Positions 8,727 through 18,543 are shown, counted from the first letter of the stretch. The stretch is 64,000 nt of DNA from Chloroflexi bacterium OLB14 (GCA_001567105.1 LMZR01000050.1:1-64000); one strand, 5' to 3'. Made by a program: numbers and translations. The notes: generated by a model from the letters alone, not told the origin.

Positions 8727-9635
8727 TTACGGACATGTAAATTGGGCACGCCCAAATGTTTGATTATTAGGCGAGTCCACGTATAAGTCAAACCAATGAG
8801 TTCCAGATGCAGTTGTTGTCCAAGAAATCGAAACAGATTGAGTGCCAGCGGCGGCGAACACAATATCTGGCGGAACAGGCGGAGTTGCGCCATCGCTTCT
8901 AACCCACTTAACTTTTACTGTTCCAGGTCCATTTACTGTAATATTGGCGGTTGTTGTGAAACCATTACAACCACCTACATTAGCAAATGAAACACTTGTT
9001 ACTGCAAATATAGGAGCAGATGTGTTTGTTGGTGCAACAACTTTAATATCCACATAAAATGATCTGCCTTGATAACCACTGACGATTGGCACTAATACAT
9101 TGGCGTTAGTTACTAATCTCCAGTAGCCACGATAGTCTCCCGCACTGGCAGGGGCTTTTAGGTCAACATCAATATCAATTTCTTGACCTGGGTTAACGAC
9201 ACCAATGGGCTTGCTAGCAGGTCCGTTCATCGAATCACCACTATCAAACACGAGGGTGTATCCATTCCAAGTGCAATCGCCAATATTTTTCAATCTCCAC
9301 TTTTTATTGAAAGTTTGGTTGGGTGCCATCACTGCACCATCAGGAACGGTCACATCGGTCACAAATTGTGCCAGTGGGCATTTAGGTGTAGCAGTGGCAG
9401 GGGGCGTATTTGTAAAAACTGGAGATGGAATTAAAGTAAGTGTGGCTGGCACAGGGGCTGTGGTAGTAAAAATTGGCGTGGCATTAGAGGCAGTGAGGAC
9501 TGCTTCAATTGTTTGAGCAGCGGCTGTAGCGTTTGTATCTTCGGCTTGATTTCCTTGTTGAGAGGGTAGGTTGCAAGCGAAGAGGAATAATATAAATATT
9601 GACAAGAAATAAAATAGGCGCGTTTGTTTTTTCAT
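8727..9635 (-). CDS. NBR1-Ig-like domain lipoprotein 5
   Basis: This is an intact exported lipoprotein of about 302 residues and the first of the five-gene array. ATG 9635 lies behind AAGGAG; the longer frame to 9653 has no such site. The signal peptide ends at LFACNLP and a Thr/Pro linker follows. The NBR1-type Ig domain spans about 90-205 (CPLAQFVTDVTVPDGAVM, FNKKWRLKNIGDCTWNGY, GDYRGYWRLVTNAN). A second beta domain at about 210-302 (VSFANVGGCNGFTTTANITVNGPG, SGTHWFDLYVDSPNNQTFG) looks like another Ig/FN3-like sandwich. The ligand is unknown. The array probably decorates the outside of the cytoplasmic membrane. Confidence 0.75.
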   Translation of the reverse strand: MKKQTRLFYFLSIFILFLFACNLPSQQGNQAEDTNATAAAQTIEAVLTASNATPIFTTTAPVPATLTLIPSPVFTNTPPATATPKCPLAQFVTDVTVPDGAVMAPNQTFNKKWRLKNIGDCTWNGYTLVFDSGDSMNGPASKPIGVVNPGQEIDIDVDLKAPASAGDYRGYWRLVTNANVLVPIVSGYQGRSFYVDIKVVAPTNTSAPIFAVTSVSFANVGGCNGFTTTANITVNGPGTVKVKWVRSDGATPPVPPDIVFAAAGTQSVSISWTTTASGTHWFDLYVDSPNNQTFGRAQFTCP

Positions 9636-9913
9636 CTTTTCTCCTTCGGTCAAATATTTTACCTCAGGATAATTTTTACTCTATCCCCTGAATTTCTTAG
9701 CCCATCTCTTACTCGCCCTTTCGCTTCATACTTAACTTCATTTTGATTCTGCTATTTCCACATTAGTATAATCTGTCAGTTTCATAAATTTCATCAAGGC
9801 TTATGTATGTGTCAACGTTTTTCTATATCATAAATTGTTGAGTCGCTGACAAAAAAACAGCAGTTAAGAAAACTGCTGTTTTTATCACCAACTAGAAGTA
9901 AGGCTGAAGCGTT
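9636..9913. other. Intergenic stretch between lipoprotein array and permease gene
   Basis: About 280 bp without a gene. It holds a terminator for the upstream permease gene (about 9847-9886) and, presumably, the promoter of the lipoprotein array. I could not pick a convincing promoter. The segment 9660-9830 has no repeat or reading frame I can support. Confidence 0.5.
9847..9886 (-). terminator. Intrinsic terminator of the nucleoside ABC operon
   Basis: On the minus strand AAACAGCAGTTTTC-TTAA-style stem-loop (AACAGCAGTT / AACTGCTGTT) is followed by a run of seven T. It lies about 30 bp after the last permease gene, the expected end of the operon. Confidence 0.8.
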
Positions 9914-11176
9914 TTATTTTTCGTATGGCTGACCATCTGCGGCAGGGGGAATTGCTTTGCCAACTATGCCTGTTAGAACAATCATTGTGACGATGTAAGG
10001 CGCCATCAATAAAAATTCAGATGGAATGGGTACGCGTAAAATTTGCAATTTAACTTGTAGTGAATCTGCAAAACCAAATATGAGCGACGAGGCAAATGCG
10101 CCAATGGGATTCCATTTTCCGAAAATTACAGCGGCGAGACCAATGAAGCCTTTGCCTGATGTCATGAGTTCGTCAAAGCGACCGACTGAGCCTATGGTGA
10201 AGTACGCACCACCTAAGCCAGCAATCATACCGCCAATGATGACGTTGATATAGCGCATAAAGTTTACATTTACACCTAAAGTATCTGCGGCTTTGGGGTG
10301 CTCACCGACAGCACGGGTGCGTAACCCCCAAGGGGTGTAAAACAATAAGATGTGCATGGCGAAGACAAGAATTAACATCAAATATACGATGATGTTGTTT
10401 TCAAATAAGGTGGGTCCTAAAATTGGAATCTTTGAGAGGACGGGAATGGAGATGATTGGAAATGTGCCTGAGTTGTTTAATGTATCGGTTGCACTTTGTA
10501 GGTATTTGGAGCTAAAAAATGAGGTGAAGCCAGCACCAATGATGTTAATGGCAACACCGCTAACGATTTGATCTACTTTGAATTGGATGACAAGATAGGC
10601 ATGGAAGGCGGCAATTAATCCTCCAAAGATGATTGCAAGGATCAAACCAACATATAAGTTGTGTGACATTGTGGCGGTGACAACGGCAATTTGAGCAGAC
10701 ATAAGCATGATGCCTTCAATGCCGATGTTGATAACGGCTGTTCGCTCACTGATTACCCCACAGAGTGCAGCGAGGGCAATGGGTGTGGCGCGTACTAATG
10801 AACTGCTAATCATGCCAGTGAGGTTGAATGATTTATCTTGTGTCGCCCAAGTGAGGAACGCAGCGATGAATGTGAAGGCAATGATGCCAACTAATAAGCC
10901 TGTGGATTTGACTCCGCGAGCAAGTTGGTAGGCGCCTGTAAAAACTACAATGCCAACCATAAGGTAAATTGTGCCTTGAGCAGGTAGCACTAAGTCTGAT
11001 AGTGGAATGGCTTGTGACCCCAGTAGATTTAAACTGAAAGTGGTTTGAGATGTTGCGGTTGTGTTGATACCGAAGAATAAATATATTAACACGCCAACCA
11101 CCAATAAGGTCATGCCATAGGATATGCGGTTGCGTTGTTCTTGTACTGTTTGGGTTTGGTTGTTTGTATTTTTCAT
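9914..11176 (-). CDS. Nucleoside-type ABC transporter permease (NupQ-like)
   Basis: This is an integral membrane permease of the BPD_transp_2 family, with about ten hydrophobic segments over 420 residues. Family motifs include ALAALCGVISERTAVINIGIEGIMLMSA and WGLRTRAVGEHPKAADTLGVNV, the cytoplasmic loop that contacts the ATPase. In BMP-dependent transporters such as the nucleoside importers of Gram-positive bacteria, two such permeases pair. It is the last gene of the operon, 12 bp after its partner. The N-terminus has about 80-100 residues more than a minimal family member, including an extra helix pair. Purine or pyrimidine nucleosides are the likely cargo, inferred from family and context. 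Confidence 0.85.
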   Translation of the reverse strand: MKNTNNQTQTVQEQRNRISYGMTLLVVGVLIYLFFGINTTATSQTTFSLNLLGSQAIPLSDLVLPAQGTIYLMVGIVVFTGAYQLARGVKSTGLLVGIIAFTFIAAFLTWATQDKSFNLTGMISSSLVRATPIALAALCGVISERTAVINIGIEGIMLMSAQIAVVTATMSHNLYVGLILAIIFGGLIAAFHAYLVIQFKVDQIVSGVAINIIGAGFTSFFSSKYLQSATDTLNNSGTFPIISIPVLSKIPILGPTLFENNIIVYLMLILVFAMHILLFYTPWGLRTRAVGEHPKAADTLGVNVNFMRYINVIIGGMIAGLGGAYFTIGSVGRFDELMTSGKGFIGLAAVIFGKWNPIGAFASSLIFGFADSLQVKLQILRVPIPSEFLLMAPYIVTMIVLTGIVGKAIPPAADGQPYEK

Positions 11177-11188
11177 GCTTTGCCTCGT

Positions 11189-12394
11189 TTATTTACCCCA
11201 ACCGCGCGTGAGGACTGTTTGTTCGTCAATTTTAAGAGACTTGATGCGGTAAAACCAACGGATAATGGCTGGGGCGGCGATGAATACAATTACTAAGCCT
11301 TGAATGATGGAAATAATGTCAATTGGAATGCCTGCTACAGATTGCATGTTTGTTGCACCACTTCTGAGGAAGCCAAATAATAAAGCGGATAAAACCACTC
11401 CAACAGGATGGCTTTTTCCAAGTAGTGCTAAGGCAATAGCATCGAACCCATAGCCAGCAGAGAAGCCTTGCCCAACCCAATGGTCAACACCTAAGACTTG
11501 GGCTGTGCCAGCTAAGCCAGCTAAGGCACCTGAAAGAGACATAACTAAAACAAAATTTTTGATGATGTTCATCCCTGCATATTTGGCGGCATCGGGGTTG
11601 GCGCCTACTGAGCGAACTTCAAAGCCTAGTGTGGTTTTGAATAAGAACCAGTATACGAGATAGGCTGCCAGCAGTGCCAAGAAGAAGCCAAGATTGAAGC
11701 GTAAGGGGGCTTCAAAAAAACGTGGTAGTTCAGCACTGGCGAATACATTTGGGGTTACAGGTCTAAAATTAGAGGCTTGCATGGGTCCCTTTAGGAGCCA
11801 GTCACTTAAGCGGAAGGCAATCCAATTCATCATAATTGTATTGACGACTTCATGTGCTCCAAAACGAGCTTTAAGGTAGCCGGGTATCATGCCCCAAATT
11901 GCACCACCTAAAGCACCGCCTAATAGAGCAAGTGGTAGATGAATAATCATTGGCAAGTCTTTTATGCTATAGCCAATAAAAGCAGAGCATAAGGCACCGA
12001 TAAAGAATTGACCTTCTGCGCCGATATTAAATAAGCCTGCTCGAAACCCAATTGCGGCGGCTAGTCCTGCAAAAATATAAGGCGTTGCTGTTACTAAACT
12101 TTCGGTAAATGGGTAAATGGATTTTATCAATAGGGTGTTATCGCCTGTGGCGAAATAAGCTTGTAAACCCGATAGTATGGCACTAGGTGAGCCAAATGAC
12201 CCAGCAAATAAAGCGCCGTAGGCTTGAATTGGGTTTGACCCTGAAACCAGCATCACTATTCCACCTATAATTAAGCCTGTAATTACTGCTAAAGTGGGAA
12301 CTAATAAGGCATCACGTATTGAGCCACCCCCAATGCCTGTAGGGGCGGTTTCTTTTTTTTCTTTGGTCTCTTTGGATGAAGCAGTTTTACTCAC
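11189..12394 (-). CDS. Nucleoside-type ABC transporter permease (NupP-like)
   Basis: The first of two permeases, 401 residues with about ten membrane helices after a short polar N-terminus. Diagnostic stretches are TPYIFAGLAAAIGFRAGLFNIGAEGQFFIGAL and LGFEVRSVGANPDAAKYAGMNI, the coupling-helix region of the BPD_transp_2 family. It pairs with the neighbouring permease to form the membrane channel of a BMP-binding-protein-dependent importer. It begins 10 bp after the ATPase gene and ends 12 bp before the next permease, so co-transcription is very likely. Confidence 0.87.
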   Translation of the reverse strand: MSKTASSKETKEKKETAPTGIGGGSIRDALLVPTLAVITGLIIGGIVMLVSGSNPIQAYGALFAGSFGSPSAILSGLQAYFATGDNTLLIKSIYPFTESLVTATPYIFAGLAAAIGFRAGLFNIGAEGQFFIGALCSAFIGYSIKDLPMIIHLPLALLGGALGGAIWGMIPGYLKARFGAHEVVNTIMMNWIAFRLSDWLLKGPMQASNFRPVTPNVFASAELPRFFEAPLRFNLGFFLALLAAYLVYWFLFKTTLGFEVRSVGANPDAAKYAGMNIIKNFVLVMSLSGALAGLAGTAQVLGVDHWVGQGFSAGYGFDAIALALLGKSHPVGVVLSALLFGFLRSGATNMQSVAGIPIDIISIIQGLVIVFIAAPAIIRWFYRIKSLKIDEQTVLTRGWGK

Positions 12395-12404
12395 AATTCG
12401 ACTC

Positions 12405-13937
12405 CTATTTTTTCTTTGGGGAAGTAGATGGGTGAATGCCTGCCATCAACAAACCTAAATCTTCTTTACTGGCTTTTTTTGCATCTAAAATATCCATAAT
12501 TTGACCTTTGTAAATGACAGCGATGCGGTCTGAAAGAGCTAAAATTTCATCTAATTCCGAAGAAACAACCAACACACCTGTGCCTTCATCTCGCTTGTTG
12601 ATAATTTGTTTGTGAATATATTCAATTGAGCCAACATCTAAACCACGCGTTGGCTGTGAGGCAATCAATAATTCAATAGGGCGAGAGAATTCACGTGCCA
12701 CAATTACCTTTTGCTGATTTCCACCTGATAGCGTGCCAGCATTGACATAAATATTGGGTGTGCGAACATCATATTGTTTTACTAATGCTTCTGCATTGCT
12801 TAAGATAGCTTTTTCTTGTAAAGAGATACCTTTTGCAAATGGTTCTTGATAATAGGTACATAACATCATATTATCGTGAATAGGGAAAGATAAAATTAAG
12901 CCGTGTCGTTGGCGGTCTTCCGGAATGTGAGAAACCCCACTCTCTAAAATTTGGCGAGGGGTTGCATTTTGTAAATTTTTTCCGTTTAATTCAATTGTGC
13001 CACTTTCAGCAGATGATAAACCCGTTAGAGCATAAACTAACTCTGTTTGACCATTCCCTTGCACGCCTGCTATACCTAACACCTCACCTTTGCGAACTTC
13101 AAATGAGACACCTTGCACTGTCAAATTTTCACGTTCATCACGGACAAATAAATTTTCGACTTTAAGAACCGCCTCTTTCGGTTTGGGGGCTGATTTCTGC
13201 ACAACCAAACTAACATCTCGCCCCACCATCATGGATGCTAATTTTTCAGGTGTGGCTTTGTTTGGTTCAATAGAGCCGACCATTCTACCTAGCCGCAATA
13301 CTGAGATGTCATCTGCAATGGCTAATACTTCTTTTAGTTTGTGAGTAATAAAGATGATGGATTTGCCAGCCTTAATTAATGTGGCAATAATTTTGAATAA
13401 ACCTTCTACTTCTTGCGGAGTTAATACAGCTGTGGGTTCGTCTAAAATTAAAATATCAGCATTACGATATAACACTTTGATGATTTCAACACGTTGTTGA
13501 ATACCTACAGGTAAGTCTTTGATGTACGAAGCAGGATCAACTTCCAGCCCATATTGATTCGAAATTTCTGCAATGCGTTTGGCTACTTTTTCCTGATCTA
13601 AAAACACACCATTTTTTGTTGGTTCAATACCAAGCATTACATTTTCCGTTACTGTCATTACAGGCACTAACATAAAATGTTGATGCACCATGCCAATACC
13701 TTGAGCAATTGCATCGTTTGGTCCGTCAATATGTACTTCTTTGCCACGTACAAAAATTTTCCCCTCATCAGGTTTATATAAACCATACAAAATATTCATT
13801 AATGTAGATTTGCCTGCGCCGTTTTCCCCCAACAAAGCCAGAATTTTTCCCTCGCGCAATGTAATATCTATTTTATCATTTGCAAGAACACCTGGAAATC
13901 TTTTGGTAATACCTTGCAATTCGAGTACATTTGCCAT
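12405..13937 (-). CDS. nupO: ABC transporter ATP-binding protein, duplicated ATPase (NupO/YufO-like)
   Basis: A cytoplasmic ATPase of about 510 residues with two fused nucleotide-binding domains. Domain 1 has Walker A GENGAGKST, a degenerate signature PVGIQQRVEI and Walker B LILDEPTAVL. Domain 2 has a degenerate Walker A (GVQGNGQTEL), a canonical signature LSGGNQQKV and an altered Walker B LLIASQPTRGLD. This asymmetry is usual in the sugar/nucleoside CUT2-like class. I choose ATG 13937, behind GGAG seven bases upstream, over the longer TTG start at 13958. It energises the two permeases that follow. Confidence 0.9.
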   Translation of the reverse strand: MANVLELQGITKRFPGVLANDKIDITLREGKILALLGENGAGKSTLMNILYGLYKPDEGKIFVRGKEVHIDGPNDAIAQGIGMVHQHFMLVPVMTVTENVMLGIEPTKNGVFLDQEKVAKRIAEISNQYGLEVDPASYIKDLPVGIQQRVEIIKVLYRNADILILDEPTAVLTPQEVEGLFKIIATLIKAGKSIIFITHKLKEVLAIADDISVLRLGRMVGSIEPNKATPEKLASMMVGRDVSLVVQKSAPKPKEAVLKVENLFVRDERENLTVQGVSFEVRKGEVLGIAGVQGNGQTELVYALTGLSSAESGTIELNGKNLQNATPRQILESGVSHIPEDRQRHGLILSFPIHDNMMLCTYYQEPFAKGISLQEKAILSNAEALVKQYDVRTPNIYVNAGTLSGGNQQKVIVAREFSRPIELLIASQPTRGLDVGSIEYIHKQIINKRDEGTGVLVVSSELDEILALSDRIAVIYKGQIMDILDAKKASKEDLGLLMAGIHPSTSPKKK

Positions 13938-13988
13938 TGCAAACTCCGTCACCTTCAAAAATTTTTAGGCATTTTGCCTAACTTGATG

Positions 13989-14055
13989 ATTACACTTGAA
14001 ATATCTGTCTTGTACCATACTAAGTACATTACAAAAAAGATGTTTGAAGTGTAAT
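13989..14055. repeat. Large imperfect inverted repeat between BMP and ATPase genes
   Basis: ATTACACTTGAAATATCT (13989-14006) pairs with AGATGTTTGAAGTGTAAT (14038-14055) with two mismatches. A smaller stem TGTAC/GTACA lies in the loop. It follows the terminator-like hairpin of the upstream BMP gene and may set the expression ratio of binding protein to ATPase. Confidence 0.55.
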
Positions 14056-14063
14056 TGAAATAA

Positions 14064-14098
14064 AAGGTCGGAGGGAGAAACCTCCCCCCGACCTTTTA
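14064..14098 (-). terminator. Terminator-like hairpin after BMP lipoprotein gene
   Basis: AAAAGGTCGG-AGGGAGAAACCTCCC-CCGACCTTTT forms a strong GC stem flanked by A and T runs, 23 bp downstream of the BMP stop. In this position it would let the binding protein be made in excess over the transporter subunits. Confidence 0.75.
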
Positions 14099-14120
14099 TC
14101 AAATCTAAATCAAGAACAAA

Positions 14121-15215
14121 TTACGGGTTGGTTGCAATGGAACCGTCAATGATGCCTGCTTTGATGGTTTCGAGTTCAGCTTTCAACTCATCAGAAGCAC
14201 CAGCAACAGGAGCAAGACCCACACCATTGTTAGCAAGTGTACCGCTATAAACACCACCAGCAAATGTGCCATCTACGATGGATTTAGCAGTTTCAAACAC
14301 AGCAACGTTCATGTTCTTCAATACACTGGTAAGAACTACATCGCTGTATTCGCTAGCAGAAACGGTCCAGTCAGTATCTACACCGACAACCCAGCAGGAA
14401 GCGGTTTCTTTACAATATGCAGCGCCACCCAAGCCAGCAGGGCCAGCTACAGGCATAACTACATCAGCACCTTCTTGAACGAGGGACTCAGTGATTGAAC
14501 GTCCATCATCTAATGATTCAAAGTTACCAATGAAAGAACCATCGCTTGCGGCAGTGTCCCAACCGAGAACTTCAACGTTAGCACCTTTTTGAGTGTTGTA
14601 ATAGTTAACACCATATTCGAAACCAACCATGAAAGAAGTTACAGGAGGAATATTGATACCACCCCAAGTAGCAACTTTACCAGTTTTGCTGGAAGCGGCG
14701 GCGGCGTAACCAGCTAAAAAGCCTGCTTGGTCAATATCGAATGTTAAGCCTAAAACGTTTGGTAATTCGCTTGCAGAACCACAGGTTTGACCTTCAACAA
14801 AACCTTCGCCAAAACAATCTGGGTAGGAATAGTCTACAATGGCGAATTTGGTTTCAGGGTTGGCTTTTGCGGCAACAGCAGTGTCTACACCAAGTAAGAA
14901 ACCAACGGTTACAATCAAATTGGTATCTTCATCTACAAACTGTTGAATGTTCTTAGCATAATCAGATTGTTGTGTGGATTCTAAGTATTTTCCGCTCACA
15001 CCCAATTCATCAATTGCTTGTTGAACACCAGCATAAGCAGTAGCATTGAAGGATTTATCATCAATACCACCTAAGTCGGTTACCATACCGACCTTATAAA
15101 CCATGGCTGGTTCAGTAGCCACAGGGGCTTCTGTAGCGGGAGTACCACCGCCACAAGCCGTGAGAACCATCGAAGCGATGATTAACAAGGCTGAAACAAA
15201 ATACAACTTTTTCAT
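14121..15215 (-). CDS. BMP family ABC transporter substrate-binding lipoprotein (1)
   Basis: An exported lipoprotein of 364 residues. The signal peptide ends at MVLTACGGG and is followed by a short linker. The body is a BMP/PnrA-like periplasmic-binding fold: VGMVTDLGGIDDKSFNATAYAGVQQAI, QQSDYAKNIQQFVDEDTNLIVTVGF, ATWGGINIPPVTSFMVGFEYGVNYYN and ADVVMPVAGPAGLG. Members bind purine nucleosides and related compounds. A clear AGGAG lies before the ATG. It is followed, after a terminator-like hairpin, by the ATPase and permeases, so it is the main solute receptor of that transporter. Confidence 0.9.
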   Translation of the reverse strand: MKKLYFVSALLIIASMVLTACGGGTPATEAPVATEPAMVYKVGMVTDLGGIDDKSFNATAYAGVQQAIDELGVSGKYLESTQQSDYAKNIQQFVDEDTNLIVTVGFLLGVDTAVAAKANPETKFAIVDYSYPDCFGEGFVEGQTCGSASELPNVLGLTFDIDQAGFLAGYAAAASSKTGKVATWGGINIPPVTSFMVGFEYGVNYYNTQKGANVEVLGWDTAASDGSFIGNFESLDDGRSITESLVQEGADVVMPVAGPAGLGGAAYCKETASCWVVGVDTDWTVSASEYSDVVLTSVLKNMNVAVFETAKSIVDGTFAGGVYSGTLANNGVGLAPVAGASDELKAELETIKAGIIDGSIATNP

Positions 15216-15321
15216 ATTTTCTTCTCCTCTAGAAGATTAGAATTTTAAGGCTTGCCTTTCAGCAAACACTACGACCGTGCAAGTATAAATCCTCTATAAC
15301 CTTTATGCAAGTATAAAGATA

Positions 15322-16282
15322 TTACGGTTTTTCGGGCAAAACATTCGTATGTATTTCTTGCAGCCACAACTTTTGTAACAAAACATTTAATTCGCTAGTG
15401 AAACTTTCAGGAAATTTTGGATGCAAAGCCACAAACTGAATTTGACCAACCCTATAGGGCTGAATTAAACCCTGCCTAACAAAGCGCATCACCTCGCTGA
15501 CCTCCAGCCTGCTCGCCCCAAAAAAGCTACTGACTATGCTTGTGCCGTTTTTTCCTAATGCCAATTGCTGATTTCGCTCTGTGCCAATGGCAAAAATATT
15601 GGATTCACTCGCCGCCCGCAATGCTCCTTGACCAGTTACCCCGCCTGCCGAGAAGATAACATCTGCCCCACGTTGAATTAATGATATACCTGCTTCATAC
15701 CCCCATTTTTCATCAATAAATATTTTTTCTCTATCACCGTTATCACGATATAAAATTAAAACTTTAGCTTCTGGATTTGTAAATAATACCCCTGCTCGAA
15801 AACCTTCACAATATCGCCACATTGCATCAATGCCAGAAGTTTCACATACTCCGCCGACAATTCCAGTTTTGCTTAGTTGCGTTGCTAATGTTCCAGCGGC
15901 AAAGCCCATTTGATCTTCGGGGAATGTAATTGAAATTAAATTGGGGCGAGTTTCTGTAAAAGTTTGGTTTAAGCCGACGAAAACAGAATCAGGATACAGG
16001 TCAGCAGAAAGAAGCGTGTAGTTTCGTAACCCAATACCAGAGGTGATGATTAAGTCGAAACCTTGTGTGGCGAAGTAATCAATATTTTTGATAATCACGT
16101 GAATCAACTGATTCGATATATTCAATTCTATCTGCTTGTGATTCTTGTAAGCCAGCCCACGCATCTTGATTGATGCCGTAATCGTTAATTCCTAACGTGT
16201 CTGTAATTAATGCCACACAAAAATATTCTTCGTTTAAACAGTTGGGTGATTGACAAGCGGTGAATATTGAAAACAAAGTCAC
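15322..16282 (-). CDS. BMP family substrate-binding lipoprotein (2), frameshifted
   Basis: A second BMP-type binding protein heads the operon. The upstream frame (16282-16079) gives a short hydrophobic stretch with lipobox FTACQSP and the opening motif LITDTLGINDYGINQDAWAGLQ. The rest (from about 16087 down) continues KNIDYFATQGFDLIITSGIG to GADVIFSAGGVTGQGAL. The T run at 16085-16089 (A5 coding) appears two bases short relative to DYQKNIDYF, giving about 320 residues when restored. The GTG at 16282 leaves an unusually short signal, and a dispersed repeat lies just upstream (about 16300-16345), so the true start may be damaged. The protein is only distantly similar to its neighbour. Confidence 0.65.
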
Positions 16283-16368
16283 TATTAAAAAAAGTTTTCG
16301 TGATGCGTGATGCGGAACTCGTAAAGAACATATTACGCATCACGCATTACTTGATAATCAATTACCAT

Positions 16369-17659
16369 TTACGAATTACCACTCACTCCAACTGCTTCAC
16401 CTTTTTTGACACCCATCATCAACCCGAAAGCAATCAGCATAAACACAGGGGCGATTAACATAATGATGTTGTAGTTATCACCTGTGAGTTGCACTGCCCA
16501 GCCGTTGATGTTTGGACCTGCAATAGCAGAAAGGGTGGAGAATAAATAATATAAGCCAGTGTATGTTCCTAATCGGGCGGCGTTGGTTAAATCTACTACC
16601 ATTGGTAGAGAGTTGATGTTAATAAATGCCCAGCCAATGCCACATAAAATTAACATGACGCCAGCCAGTGTTAACATACGTGTACCACCTGCTACCAATG
16701 GAATCCCAACTAATGGCAAAGGTGCAATGCCTGTTAATAATGCTTTAGCAGGGGTGATGAATAACATGACAAGCATAATGCTTAAGATGATTAAGCCAAT
16801 GCTGATGGTTAATCTGCGCCCGATTTTGCCACCCAAAAAACCTGCGGGCATAGCAGCAAGCACAAAAAATAATGGCAAGACAGAAAGTAAAGTTGCGCCG
16901 TCTCCTACTTCCAAGCCGAGATGATTTTTAGCATACAAGGTGAAGAATGTTTCTACCGCCGAATAACCGATGAACCAGAAAAAGATGGCAAATAAAATTC
17001 GTAAACCGCTTTTATCTGTATCGTTAAATAATTCTTTTAGGCTTTCAAGCATAGAAGGTTGTTGCTCAGTTTCGCCATATTCTTTAGGTTCTTCAATGAA
17101 GAGATATACGATTAATGCGGAGACAACTACCAAAGCAGAGCCAAGCCAAAATGGAAAATTGGGGCTCATTTTATATAATGCGCCACCTGCTTGTAATGCT
17201 ACAATTGCGCCAATGCCACCCATAAAGTTGATGACTCCATTAGCCTGTGAACGAAATTCAGAGGGGGTGATATCTGGCATTAAGGCTACAAGTGGTGTGC
17301 GCCATAATGCGGCACTTAATAATAATGTGCTAGTACAAGCAATAAACAGTGGCAGGATTGCGGCTACTGGAATTAATCCAAATGCAACTGCTGTAATAGG
17401 CGCACCAACTAAAATAAACGGAATTCTTCTGCCTAGTGGAGTTCTTAATCTATCAGACCATGCGCCGACAGGTGGTTGAATAAATAAAGCGGCGATGTTA
17501 TCTAACGTCATAAAAAAGCCAACCAGTGCGGCAGAAAGCCCAAATTTTTTCGGAAAGAAAAATTGGCACGAAAGCATTGTATACACCCCAAACTATACTA
17601 ACACCAAAAAAACCAAAACCGAGTAGAAATATTTTGCCGTAATTGAGTCTTGAAGCCAT
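16369..17659 (-). CDS. MFS transporter (SLC45-like), frameshifted
   Basis: A major-facilitator membrane carrier of about 429 residues when joined. The N-terminal frame (ATG 17659, behind GGAG) supplies helix 1 (GFGFFGVSIVWGVYNAFVPIFLSEK). The remaining frame supplies FGLSAALVGFFMTLDNIAALFIQPPVGAWSDR, containing the MFS loop signature GAWSDR..TPLGRR, and the remaining eleven helices. The break is at the T run 17545-17550 (A6 coding), which reads best with one base fewer (SEKFGLSAALVG). The family transports sugars or related solutes; the substrate here is unknown. It lies between two blocks of TACGCATCACGCAT-type repeats. Confidence 0.65.
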
Positions 17660-17727
17660 TGTTTTCTCCATTGTCATTTTCAATTTTTGATTTACGATTT
17701 GCGATTATTAAATGCGTAAAACGTAAT

Positions 17728-17757
17728 TCGTAATTTACGCATCACGCATTACGAATT
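17728..17757. repeat. TACGCATCACGCATTACGAATTA-type dispersed repeat
   Basis: ATTCGTAATTTACGCATCAC-like sequence occupies the gap between trmD and the MFS gene. Similar copies lie at about 16300-16348 and 35570-35592. They consist of overlapping CGTAATTCG/CGAATTACG and GCGTGATGCG/CGCATCACGC half-palindromes. Confidence 0.5.
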
Positions 17758-18543
17758 ATTTTTCTCTTTCAACTTTTCTAAAAACTTTTTATCTTCTGCA
17801 CTTAAGTTTGCTGTTTCAAGCATATCTGGTCTTTTTCTAAATGTTCGTTCGAGTGCTTGTTCGTGGCGCCATTTATCTATTTTGGCATGGTCACCTGAAA
17901 GTAAAACATCTGGCACTTTGCTTCCCCGAAATTCTGGCGGGCGTGTGTAATGCGGATATTCCAATAAACCCATAGCATGTGAATCATCTTCTGCACCTGT
18001 TGGGTCGCCGAGTACGTTGGGTAATAAACGTGATATTGCATCAATCAAAACCAAAGCGGGGATTTCTCCGCCTGTTAGCACATAATCACCAATTGAAATT
18101 TCATCTGTGACGAGGTGTTGGCGGATTCGTTCATCTATGCCTTCGTAACGTCCGCAAATCAATGCCAGGCGTGGATGTTGAGATAATTCTTTGGCGATGC
18201 TTTGGTTGAAGACTCGTCCTTGCGGGGTAAGCAAAATGATGGGGATGGAAGAATCAACTGTCGGCTTGGTTGGATGCGAAATCGCTTCATCATTGACTTC
18301 AACTTGGTGCTTGAATCCTAAAACTTTTTCAATGGCTTCAAAAACAGGTTCAGGTTTCATCACCATGCCGCCGCCGCCGCCGTAAGGCGTATCATCGGTG
18401 ACGTGATGTTTGTCGTATGTGTAATCTCTAATGTTATGAATGTTAATTTTGATTAAGCCCCGCTCTTGTGCGCGTTTGAGGATGCTGGCTTCTATATAGG
18501 AAGTGAAGGCTTCGGGCAGGAGGGAAAATACCTCAAATTGCAT
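17749..18543 (-). CDS. trmD: tRNA (guanine-N1)-methyltransferase TrmD
   Basis: TrmD methylates G37 next to the anticodon using S-adenosylmethionine, which prevents +1 frameshifting. The product (264 residues from ATG 18543) has the deep-knot SPOUT fold: [74 protein letters not shown] and the C-terminal [25 protein letters not shown]. The open frame runs 33 codons further upstream, but that part is not family-like. An insert of about 15 residues ([18 protein letters not shown]) lies before [10 protein letters not shown]. Confidence 0.95.
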   Translation of the reverse strand: MQFEVFSLLPEAFTSYIEASILKRAQERGLIKINIHNIRDYTYDKHHVTDDTPYGGGGGMVMKPEPVFEAIEKVLGFKHQVEVNDEAISHPTKPTVDSSIPIILLTPQGRVFNQSIAKELSQHPRLALICGRYEGIDERIRQHLVTDEISIGDYVLTGGEIPALVLIDAISRLLPNVLGDPTGAEDDSHAMGLLEYPHYTRPPEFRGSKVPDVLLSGDHAKIDKWRHEQALERTFRKRPDMLETANLSAEDKKFLEKLKEKNNS

